This document shows positions 1-10,543 of a stretch of DNA of 21,703 bases, in pieces. The DNA is taken from positions 1-21,703 of the forward strand of contig CAJVPJ010000569.1 of NCBI GenBank assembly GCA_910592205.1, in the 5' to 3' direction. Each line of letters begins with the position of its first letter. Positions within the stretch are counted from its first letter, which is position 1. The stretch comes from Paraglomus occultum (taxonomy: Eukaryota; Glomeromycota; Glomeromycetes; Paraglomerales; Paraglomeraceae). Made by a program: the position numbers and the translations under genes. The notes beneath the pieces are model-generated. The model searched no databases and was not told the origin of the DNA. It saw nothing but the letters and a program-made list of their open reading frames with translations.

Positions 1-70
1 GACTTAGCGATTTGAAAATTTCGATTTTTTATATGTTTTACTAGTAAAATCTCGTACCGTATTTATACTT

Positions 71-660
71 TTGGCAGAGGGGTGTATACCAACACTGAGA
101 AGATGGCAGATTAAAATTATCTTGTATCCACAGATCCTGCCCCACCGAAATTCGCTCGAATCTCCCGATGACAATGGCATAATGATTGAGATGCACTCGA
201 CTCAGAATCGGTGCGGCCTCCCTTTCGGCGGCGAATTAGATGCGCCTCCCAGAGCTAGTCGAAGACATCGAAGATTACTTAGTCGCCAATGAACCTTCTT
301 GGTTGCAAAAAAACCTTTACCGCGTCTTGGTAATTGCTTTCGAATACGAATCTTGCAAAGAAGCTGCAGACCTATTGCTGGAAACCATCTGCGGTGATCC
401 ATCCTTGCTGTTTGAATCGGAACTCTTGATTCGTCGATTCCCGTAGTCTTGCCCCAACGAGACGGTTTGAGACTGGAGGAAGTGGACGTATGGGAGTATT
501 TACTGAGATGGGAAGAGGCCATGTTAACAGACTAAAGGACGAGGTGCCGAAATGGTCGGCCGAGGAGTTTACCGAGTTGGAGGACGTGTTAAGGCCGTGC
601 ATTCCGTTAGTCAGGTTTTTCCACATACCGCCGGGAGAGTATGTCAAATCTGCGAGTTGA
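71..660 (+). pseudogene. BTB-BACK domain protein relic (broken in several frames)
   Basis: I recognise the BACK half of the BTB-BACK proteins that are abundant in Glomeromycotina. These are usually substrate adaptors for Cullin-3 ubiquitin ligases. From about 243 the frame reads LPELVEDIEDYLV, followed by a helical stretch ending ESELLIRRFP and TAG at 444-446. The next family block (VLPQRDGLRLEEVDVWEYLL, 446-505) continues in a second frame. The block RLKDEVPKW...IPLVRFFHIPP (529-660) lies in a third frame and ends in TGA. Just upstream, codons 213-242 read AASLSAAN-stop-M, where AADEL is expected, so there is also an in-frame TAG. The BTB half before about 180 is barely recognisable, possibly KIILYPQILP near 110-143. 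At least two frame changes plus one nonsense codon make an intact product impossible as sequenced. Sequencing error could explain some of the shifts but not all the decay. A possible intron acceptor ends at about 76. Confidence 0.68.
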
Positions 661-3267
661 TAGCAGATGTTTCACTAACAACAAATCAGTTAGTCACTGA
701 GTAGAGAACAAAGAGTATTAGTATGTTCTAAAATAAAGAACGTGAGCATGTATCAGTAGATATATATATTCCGTGACCTCTTCGTGCTGTCACATGTAGT
801 CTCAATATACAAAAATCACAGAAAGGAAATTAGAATGGACATCCTTTAAATATTTTGCGAGTCACTCGTGCCGCTGCACAGTGGAATTTTTGCAACAAAA
901 GTCAAACAATTTTAATTTTCGCATACAGCTATTTGACGAATATATGAAGAAAAAAAAATAATAACGATAAAATAAAAAATGAAATTACAAGTTCTGTACC
1001 TGGAATGCCGATCATTCCGATCAAAGTAAAAAAATTTTTCGCGACATTTTTATCGTATTTGGCGCCTACTCCATACAACGGAACAGAATTACATCGTCTG
1101 TTATTAGCAAACTTATAAACTGTGTGGGTATAAACAAAATTATTTAAAGAAGACTGAAACATCCTCAATCACAGGCAATTGTTGAACACGTAAATGCAAT
1201 TTTCTCGCCGAGTGGATGTCTTCCCGAAATACTTTACGCTGTGAATTTATCGGTGCTTAGATCACTAAATGTGCACCTGTAAGAACTGGTTTTTTAACCA
1301 AAAGCCCTGAGCATATAATACATTTTAGAGGCTGAATTGTCGATAAACCAGAACTAACTACCACTTTCGAAATAACTTTTTATTCGATGGTATGCCAACG
1401 AAAAGATTGCATGATCATGATTTTATTCGCGCACACACGATCAATAAAGTGCTTTTTTATAAAAAAAGGTATTGATAGTTTTACTAGTTAGTTATTGTTT
1501 AACTATGTTAAATATTGAAAACTTGGGTAAAAACGCAAACATAGCTTAGCTACCCGACGAAAAGTAATCTATACAAGTTTAACTCAACAGCCTAAACTCT
1601 TTATATCCTTACTATTTAATAAACAGTTACTCCACCCAAAATTCGACTAAGAACAGTATTATAACCGAAAAAATTACTATAGTTTAAACGCGATGCAAGT
1701 AACGCAGGACAGCAGAAAGATAGATGGAGTCGTTTGCTTCGAATTGAAAGTTTGTCGTGAACCAAGGCGACCTGGCAAATTTTAACAATTAAGAAAATGA
1801 AAAAAAATTAAAAACGATAATGGTTCTCACGTTCTAGAAACAAATAAATAAGCCTGGAACAGTTTGCAACTGGATAGAGTGATTGATAGTGAAACAGTAT
1901 AACAGAAAAAGAGTAAACAACGAAAAAAGGAAAAACAGAAATACTGCCCAGGTAATATACGCAGGGCGTAAAAACATTGAGATCTGGGAAGCTAATGTAT
2001 ACATTTGACAAGTACTGTTCGAAGTAATCTAAGCATTTACGAATACTCAAAGAGTCAGTCGCGGATGGTAAAATCGACTTATCGAGAGAACCGACTTGTC
2101 GAAACCCACATGATTAGATAAATAAAATGGATGTTTCAGAAAACCAATTCGCCGATAAAATTCCGTTACGTTTCGACCCATTTGCCGCTGCTGCGCTTGC
2201 TAACAATCGGCAAATATGACGTAGTCCTCAGCCACCCACTCGCTGTATTTTTAGTGTCAACCGTTAGTTCTCGGTGCAACTGTGCCACAATATTTGCTGC
2301 AAAGTGCGTGTAAAAATGGTTTTGCCACGTTCCTTTGAATGTTCTAGGCCCGTACCGAAATTCAAAAAGTTTGATCCAGTTTCAATAGCTGTAACCGCCC
2401 AAATGCTGCCGGGATTACGGACTTTTTAATAAAACTTTATTTATATTACTGTAGAATAATAATAAATGATAAAACAAATATCTATATAGATTAACAGAAA
2501 GATAAAATATAAATATTAAATATTTATTGTTTGCATATAGATACGTCGTTGAGACGTTGTGTTATGTAATACCATATTGATAACTTTATTGCCAAGCTTT
2601 GTCATATAAATAAAATTTACGCTACTAATGGTTACTAATATCACGTGAGACAGACTTAGCAAGAGTGATTTAGACGTGGCATGGGCCGTCTTACGGCTTT
2701 ACATATGTCGGCCGACTTACCAAGATTTTAAATTTTTTTACCGAACCAAGCCAAAACCGACTTGTAAAGTTTGCTTTTCCCGAAAAATTTTGCCAGTCTA
2801 TGGAAACTGACCATACGCATGTAACTCTAAGACGACAAACAAATTTCCGGTAAATTTGCTAAAGATACAGTTGAAGAAAGTTGAGACAAAGTCTAGAGAC
2901 ATTCGAAGGCCTTTGTTAAAATAGTGACTATTGTATCCACAAGACGTTTTCGACTTGTGAGCGTAAAGTGTAGATAGTGGGTTATCCAGAATTAATCGAT
3001 TCACTTATTGAGATAATTTAATTTAATTCCTGTAATTATAAATGACTTATCAAAAGCACTACCCGTGCAGGCATGTTACGCAACGATAGGATAAAAAATT
3101 TTGGATGCGCGTATGAAACCTCCACAAGTAAGTTTTAAAATGAGGTGACACAGTTCTTTTTATACAGCATGTGACGAAAATATCGATTCGCAACATTGCA
3201 TCAAGTATTCAATAATACTAATTTAAAGCTTGAGGTAAGCAGAGTAACTTTCCCATTATTTAAATAT

Positions 3268-3306
3268 CCTGTTGACAACAGGTTCTATCAATTTAATTAA
3301 ATTGAT
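3268..3306. repeat. Two adjacent perfect palindromes
   Basis: A hairpin with 7-bp arms CCTGTTG/CAACAGG and a one-base loop (3268-3282) is followed four bases later by a 20-nt perfect palindrome centred on TTTAATTAAA (3287-3306). The second is pure AT apart from its outer C and G, so chance is a fair explanation in this AT-rich stretch. No gene is nearby and no function is implied. Confidence 0.6.
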
Positions 3307-4860
3307 TACAGTTGCATCTGGATTATTATTCTGTTCCACTACTATTACCTTTTTTAAATTTTCCCGAATTTTGTGACATCCTTTTTTTTTTCCAATATGC
3401 CGTTTATTAAACATTGAAACACAGTTTAAAAATATGTAACGTTTGTCATGTTACAAAAAACCTGCAGGCCAAAAGATACAACATCCATTATATGACTATG
3501 CAGCTTGCAATCATTGTTCTGAAAAGTAAAATTATATGAATAAAATTTATGCTGGAAAAGCAAAACGCCTTGCACGCTCATAGTACATGGTCAGTAGAAT
3601 GCTTAGGGTCCGAAAAGGAAAAGACTCGTATTTGTGCTACATTGAATGAGAAAAGTATTACATTAGCAAAATAACCAAGCGTGGAATTTGTCTTTACAAA
3701 TGTGGCATTTACTTTCCGCATCAGATAAAGTAGTTTAGCCAAGTTTTTGTTTTTTCGTGTGTTAAATGTCGGCCTGGGAGTTGCTTATTTTCTCAGTATT
3801 TGTTCCAAAAGATTAAATGCTCTAGAGTATCATAAAAAATGATAAATGTCTGGTATTTGTATTGCAAGTCGAGATATACGTAGTTTTATGTCAGAGTCTG
3901 GGAATTGTCCCAGTTCAGCACTCAGTTGACTCAGTCCAGAACCGAGACAGTTCCCTAATGGGGTCGAATTTTGCAAGAAATTACCGACTACCTCCATTAC
4001 TATCGCATTAGATGTGACCATTCCAACGAAATCTCTTGGAGTAGCAGTGTAGCTGGGTCAGTGAATGGAATCAAAGAATAACGGTCTAGTCTCTAAATGC
4101 ACCTTCTTTTTAATTCATATCCCAATAATAATAATGCTAAATGCGCACACTATGTTCCGCACGTGCAATAGATACGTATTCCTGGCTATATGAAAAATAA
4201 ATTCCGTAAATGCACTCAAGTGACATTAATTATAAAAAATTACCAAACTTGGTCGAATTGATTGCCCATATTCTTAGCAACAAGCCTAAAGTTAGTCATA
4301 AATCGGTGCGTGATGCAACAAACGGTATGCACAGTCGAAAAAACACAGTCGGAACAGCCCAATTACGTGCTATCATAGAGCCATTGTTTTATCATTTACT
4401 AATACGTCAGATTCGTTACACTTATGGGAAGCTCGACCGTATAACGTAATAAGATCTTTCTTATTGCATTATTAATAGTCACGTAAATTTGTAATTATAT
4501 TCCATAGATGCGTCTCAATACACTCTCTAAATGCACGTCATCAGCTATCGTCAATTAGGTTTGTTAGATTCATTTTATTTGTTGCATCTCTGTTACATAT
4601 GCAGTCTATCGTGTAATGTTAATATCAATATCGATATCGATTAGAATCAATTATACAGTAGTCTCACCGACCGCCGTCCGCTCTCTTGGAACTGGGTCAC
4701 ACAATTAACATATTATTTCAAACTTCCCGCAATACAGCATTTCATCGTTTGACGGTGACACGTTTGGTCACATATTACTGGATGGGGACGATCCGGTCAC
4801 TTTGTACCAATAAACTACAGAATTTATGTGATGACATCGGGGAAAAAAAAAAAAAGGGAC

Positions 4861-4892
4861 GATCTCGAAACGGGTTGACCCGTTCCGAGATC
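4861..4892. repeat. GC-rich near-perfect inverted repeat
   Basis: Two 15-nt arms, GATCTCGAAACGGGT and ACCCGTTCCGAGATC, are separated by the two bases TG. They pair at 14 of 15 positions. The arms are much more GC-rich than the surrounding DNA and directly follow a run of 13 A and three G. The length and composition make chance unlikely. It could be a recombination or transposon end, a protein-binding palindrome, or a hairpin in a transcript. I cannot tell which. Confidence 0.7.
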
Positions 4893-6022
4893 CCAGAATG
4901 GATCATAATATACCTGGAAAAAACGTTGTTTCCTACATGGGCGCATGATGTGGACACTGGTATAGCCATATTACATCATCAATCGAAGAGCCGTAACAGT
5001 AATGTCAAATAAAGAATAAAGTTCAAGGGACATCAGCTTCCTAATATCCGAGGGAACAAATGACCATAACCGGTGATGGCGAGGTTCAGAACCCATCATG
5101 ATGCCGATTTTTTAGCATTGCTTATCAAGGATGCTAACAAAAGATTGGGTAGTAGTTAGGACTATCTATAAAGCTTCATCGGAGATACGCTTTAAGGATG
5201 CTGTCAACAAGACCTCTTGGCTGTTCAGGAGTGGTGCATGTTTCAAGACGTTGACAAAGGTAGATCGACAGCTACTCTCACGACACAAACAAATCTTGAT
5301 AGTCAAAGTTGGACATGATCAACTGGAAACAGCACCCACTTTTTGTCACCAAGTAGGGGGGGGTGGAATATGCAAATAAGCAACAACTTAATTGTCCAGC
5401 TTGTATAATTTCTTTCTTTATATTCTCCTTACTCGCCGATCCACTTACTTGTCGCATCCGTAATTCATAGAATCTCGTTGCCTAGCGACAATAGATCCTT
5501 ATCAATTGCATCACACGAAATCAGCCTGTGCGTATACGATTTGACAAAAGACAGGTATAGTCAACTTTTGTCTCGTACTTCCAAAACGGTTTTAGGTGTT
5601 GTTCTTGACATATTAATATAGTTTAAAGAATGGCTTTTTGTTGTGTTCCGTGTAATGTTTTTTATTGGTGTATTTTGTAGGTCTGGTGAGAACTATATGT
5701 ATTCTATTAATAGCCAGTTATAAAAGCTTATTATTGTCTTTTATTTATACTATACATTTTGTGAAACTTGCACACCAATGTTATATTCTAGTTTTATGAA
5801 TGATACGTATATGGTAGCAAACACAATATTACATCCCAAATTTGTACCGTGCGACAACACAGCAAAAAATCGAATATGAATTCTGTTCCCCCCCCCCCAC
5901 AATCGTTTTTCTCAACTTTTAACCCACTCTATACGTTAGTGGTTTTCTACATTTAATGTTTCAACATTCGTTTCAACGGTAAATACTTCCCTCCTTATAT
6001 CCCCTTATAACCCCATCATCAA

Positions 6023-9019
6023 ATGGTCAGCAAGTACTACTATCACGGTTCAAACGATGCTGCTGACTACCTCTCAAAGGAACAACCAGTCGTTATCACC
6101 AATCAATCCTCTCGTTCGATAGGAATGCATCGACGAGCAGCACTCAACGTCACGGCGAGATTTTCCTTGACCGCGACCACTATCGGTCAAGATTTGTATC
6201 TAATTGGCGGCCAGACTGCTGCTGACCCCACAAAAAATCCAATAGCAGATAACATATTACATGTCGATTATTCTTTGAACGTAGACGAAGAGAATACAAA
6301 GCTAGCCGTGCAGGGACACGGAGCTGCTACAGTCGGTTCGAAAATACTAATATTCTATGGGCAACAATCTCTGACACCTCAAGTGTTTGCTGCTCCCATC
6401 CAGCAAATAGACCCAACAACCGGTGTAGTGTCTAATTTCCCCAACAAGGGAAATATACCGGCCTCACGTTTCGACCATACCGTCACTGTTGTAAATAAAA
6501 AAGCCTATATAATTGGAGGAAGTACTCCAAAAGGAGTGCTCAAAGACGTTTCTTACTTTGACTTGACTACAAGCACCTGGCACACGCTCGATGCAACAAA
6601 ATTCCCAGATAATGCGGCTATCTCTGGTCATGCTACAATCGCTGTAAACAACCTTTTGATTTCGTGCTTTGGCATAGACAATAAAAATGCATTGAGAAGC
6701 GACTGTATTATATTCGACACCGACAAAAACGACTTTGTACAAGCAATTATCTCTGGAACGACTCCTCCTCCGCGTTCTGACGCAACCATGGTTATCGGTA
6801 ATAGCACAGCTGAAATACTGGTATTTGGCGGAATGGACGTTAGGAATAAAGCGGCATTCAACGACATGTACATCTTGAATGCTTCTGGTGCACCCACTTT
6901 GACGTGGCAACAGGTGAAAGTAAATGCAAAGAACAATACTTTTATTCCATCGCCAAGAGGAGGACACGTTGCCACTAGTCTAGGTAATAACACAGTCATG
7001 ATGGTATGGGGCGGTATCGGGCAAGGTAGAAACATGGCCGACTCTTCTATGTACTTTTTTGACCTAACTAATATGCAATGGGTTGGTGAGTCAGATGCCC
7101 AAAACTTAATTTCGGGCTTAGGAAGTCCGAATACGACAACCAATACAACCAATACAACCAATGGATCTACTGATAATACGGGCTCACACGATGAATCGTC
7201 AGGCGCTATCATTGCGGCTGTACTTGGCACTATAGTTGCAATAGCTCTATTAATATTCTACATGGTAAGACGAAGGAGGTTACGAAAGACTGCATCATTC
7301 GATCGTGCTGTAAACAACGATCCATACATTCGCCCTGGCGGTCAACTCAACGAGAGCCTTTCAGACTTGTCACTAAATGAGAATGCCGGTTGGTACGCGG
7401 GGCACTCGGATGAACCAGTTACTGTCATGACAGATAATAACATGGAATTTAAAGATCCGCAGCCTTATGCAGATTCAATGCGGCGTCCATCAACAACGTC
7501 CGTCGAATCGGAGAAACAGATGATCATGCACGCCCAAGAAATGTCCAACTCTTTACCTCCGATGCCAACTGTCATGCCAGCTACCGTTCCAAAGCCTGAC
7601 TCGTTACCTCCAATGCCAAGTATTGGTTCGGATTCACAGTATTATACTCCAGAAAACACTGAAGCATCATCACCTAACCCATTATCAATGCCCACACCAC
7701 CATATGTACCATATAATCCTCCCAGCCCTTCTCCCAAGCCCGTGACTTCCAACCGTAGTTCAGACTCTTCACACTCTAAGAAGGGTCACAGAAGAACGTC
7801 GTCAGTTTCATTGACGGCTGCTGATTTGGCTCATCACATGTTCCCTAAACCGCCATTACGTAATTCTGTGTCTTCAACACGATCTTATGGTTCACAGCGA
7901 CCGTTCCATCGTTCGCGTTCCTCGTTGTCACAAGTTTTCAGTCCCGATGCCGACGAACCAGATTACGAGCTTTCTAGTAACCATTCAAAGAAACCGTCTA
8001 CTGCTGCTAGTGATGTCGTACACGCTATTGGTTCTCCCACACTTCCATCATCACCATTGTCGTATGATAAAGAGTTGAATAACCTCTCAGTGCAGCATGA
8101 CGAAATGGTAAGTTTTACCCAGGTGAATTAATTGCATGAAAAATGGTTTTTTATTAATATGAAAATTATCACATTTACATTTCAGGATGTCTCTCCGATA
8201 GACCCCGAATTTGCTAAAATTATTAACGGTAGTGACACAATAGAAAGTACTCGACACAGTAACGATGGTGGTTCTCTAGATCATAAAGAAATTGTTGCCT
8301 CATACGACGGACAACGTAGGGACAACGAACCTTTCCAGTTCCCACCCAGGAATAGCACAAGTGAACCGTCAGACGACGCGTCAGAACAAGATCACATTTA
8401 CCACGAAAGAACGTTATCTTACGATCGCTTACAAACCATAAGAGAAAGTGATGTGTTAGACTCTTATGCCAGGGAGCCATTTAACGGAGCAGAAGTCGTG
8501 GGAGACTCGTCGATTAGTAGTGAAGAAAAGAAAAAACTATCAAAGAAGAAGAAACGATCATCAGGCCGAGTATCGTTTGCAACTGTTCATGAGAAAATAG
8601 AGTTCGACGAGACAGAGTCATCTCGGAGCGTTTCGTTAGCGAATTCAATGGTTTCGGCAATACCTGAAGATGGCATCAATGGCGATGGTAACCTCGAACA
8701 CTATGAGGAACCAAAACACGAGAATATTACCAATTCAAAGGACAGCAATACTGATATTCGTCCCCTGCGATTATATGAAGATGATGAAAACGGGGCGAAT
8801 AGTGATTCGCGAATAAGTCGTTTCAGTTTTAGTGTTTATGACTTTACGACCAACGATCCGATGCCCTCGAATGCGGCCGCAATAATTGCAAATGTCCAGG
8901 CGAAGAAAGCAGACGAATATCGTCCGTCATCACCGGTGCAAAGAAAGCCATCGCCAGACATCCGAAATAGTATTGCAGAAGTTGCCATAGATGGAGGCGT
9001 TCTTTATGCATTGATATAG
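6023..9019 (+). CDS. Kelch-repeat single-pass membrane protein with long cytoplasmic tail
   Basis: There are two exons, 6023-8107 and 8186-9019. The 78-nt intron (GTAAGT...TTTCAG) is phase 0, giving 972 aa. Residues about 45-355 form a Kelch/galactose-oxidase-like propeller, with repeated blade motifs such as LYLIGG, AYIIGG, ILVFGG and MMVWGG, and aromatic residues between blades. A Thr/Asn-rich stalk (371-380, several N-glycosylation sequons, coded by a 9-bp repeat) leads to one transmembrane helix at about 393-415, closed by RRRR. The remaining 550 residues are probably cytoplasmic: Ser/Pro-rich with LPPMP motifs, a KKKKRSSGRVSF stretch (RVSF at 823-826) and acidic clusters. This Kelch-ectodomain plus helix architecture is known from Mucoromycota as uncharacterised surface proteins. 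No signal peptide is visible after the chosen ATG. An in-frame stop lies at 6008-6010, so a secretory leader, if any, needs an upstream exon. The function is unknown; a cell-surface sensor or adhesion role is inference. Confidence 0.9.
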
Positions 9020-10004
9020 ATAGAGTATATTGCTTTTACTATATATAATTTTATCTTAATTTTTACGTTTTAGTAATTGGATATGTTAAATAGACAGCTT
9101 TTCGTGTCCTCGCCGGTCCTTTCCGTTTTTCTGATTTCTTTTTAGAATTCTCAATTTTTACTACAAAGAATTAGTCACTCCTTTAAATTTCAACACTTGA
9201 ATACAAAAAAAGTATTTCCGTTGGTTGGAGCATTTAATGTAAAATAACAAAACCTTTCCCCCTTTTCTCTTTTACTTTATTCTCGAATTGTAACACAATG
9301 TATTCTTATATCCGTTTTTAATTCTTCCTTCTTTTCCGCACTCGATTAATTGGATGCTTATCTATCGTGTGGAAACATTGGCTTTATTTTTTATCTCTCG
9401 CCTTTTGGTTGCTAGGCTCGAGAATCACATGTGTATTATGACTAGTCTATGATCGTTATTTTTTTGTAAAAAGAAAAAAAAAAAAGAAAAACAAGAGAAA
9501 AATTTGAAAAGCCATAGTCTAATAAACTTACAAACTGATTGAGAAGGAAATGTGTATTATTGCAATAACTAAATCTGTTGATTTCATCTTGTTAGTACGA
9601 GTGTTGTGATTTCTGCATTATTGAACGTATGCCGTGCAAACAGAATGCATGTTAACTGATTTCCACCGAATACGGTAGTGCATCATGTATAATAATAAAA
9701 ATACTTGTGATGTCAAAAATGGAGTATTCGCATCATTGTAGAAATAAATATAGAACAACAATAGATTAATAAACAAACTAAATAAAAACCGTCATTCTGT
9801 TGTTCAAATTTGGAAATTAAACAGATTTGCAAAATAACTTGTTTTATTAATACAATTGTTGTATACGTTTGGCAGTATGCTGACATCATGTCAGACCCGA
9901 AATCTTAATTAAGACAATACAATTTTGCTAGTTTTATTCTCAGACATGCGCCCATGCTTATTTCTTAATATAGATGGAAAAGGCATGGCGTTTTTTTTTT
10001 GCAG
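9020..10004. other. Long 3' flank of the Kelch gene, no gene seen
   Basis: This AT-rich stretch has long T and A runs (for example an A-rich block at 9468-9512). A canonical AATAAA at 9521-9526, about 500 nt past the Kelch stop, could serve as its poly(A) signal; others follow near 9738-9785. The final bases (T11 then GCAG, ending at 10004) look like a strong intron 3' end belonging to the candidate exon that follows. Confidence 0.5.
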
Positions 10005-10199
10005 CCAACGGCGACAAGAAATGCCCTTGGATATGACTATGACGTTTACTTTGATGATTATTCGGTTTTTGGAGGATGCCGGGCCTTGCGGCTTTGTGGG
10101 GGCGCGGAACCCGTCTCCCGTCATTTGAGAACTGTCATTTCGAAATTGACGCATGAATGGAGTGAGCGATTTACTGAATTAACTAAAGAAGCTGGCTAA
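10005..10199 (+). pseudogene. Orphan terminal exon candidate (64 codons, unknown family)
   Basis: A strong splice-acceptor-like sequence (a T run followed by GCAG) is directly followed by 64 open codons and TAA-type stop context at the end. The predicted peptide runs from PTATRNALGYDYDVYFDDY through CRALRLCGG to LTHEWSERFTELTKEAG. Amino-acid usage (amphipathic Glu/Lys end, Cys/Gly/Tyr middle) and higher GC look like coding sequence. No in-frame ATG lies in it, and I could not find a convincing upstream exon or donor, so it is either the last exon of a gene whose other exons I cannot see or a leftover fragment. I do not recognise the family. The 345 nt after it (10200-10543) hold nothing I can name beyond the promoter region of the next gene. 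Confidence 0.35.
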
Positions 10200-10543
10200 C
10201 TGCTGATTGGTCCACAAGATAACAAAAGCGTTTGTGTTTATAACAATATTCGCAATTAAAATGTGCCTACATATGGCCAAAGTGAACATGTGATGTCGCA
10301 TATGTGTTGAAAAAGAAATTCACATTGAAATGACCAAAGGTAGGAGGGACCCCAACCACACAACATTAACGTTGTCTACAACGTCCACATGACTTTTTTA
10401 AAAAATGTATACTAATACCGGTACTTTGTTTGTAAGCAATCTCCATATTGTAAATAATTAACACGTGATAGTGACAACCTTATATGTTACACAAACAAAC
10501 CATATTCAGTGGTTTTTTTTTCTATTGCGGGGAGACTTGAGCG

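Larger units (their letters stand above)
661..6022. other. 5.3-kb AT-rich gene-poor region
   Basis: I see no supportable gene in this stretch. Short ORFs exist on both strands (for example 4210-4449, 4686-5012 and 5131-5379 on +, and 3830-4021 on -), but none has recognisable motifs or splice partners. A 30-codon ORF at 2127-2219 (MDVSENQFADKIPLRF at its start) has a more protein-like composition than its surroundings but no known match. No tRNA with matched A and B boxes was found. The region holds poly-A/T runs, a G8 run near 5357, an 11-base C run at 5888-5898, and several small palindromes listed separately. The last few hundred bases before 6023 should contain the promoter of the Kelch gene; TTATAT-like stretches lie around 5995-6010. 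Confidence 0.6.

Noticed and set aside
4686-5012. 108-codon plus-strand ORF
   Set aside because: It starts at a non-ATG-supported context, includes an A13 run and the palindrome, and shows no family motif; other frames look equally coding-like. No splice partners.
5076-5159. Kinase-like snippet (LLIKDANKRLGSS) resembling the end of an AGC kinase domain
   Set aside because: Only about a dozen residues fit, and neither upstream nor downstream frames carry any other kinase motif. Chance resemblance is likelier.
6464-7230. Long minus-strand ORFs (167 and 200 codons) opposite the Kelch gene
   Set aside because: They lie wholly antisense to a well-supported Kelch exon, have no recognisable motif, and arise from its codon usage.
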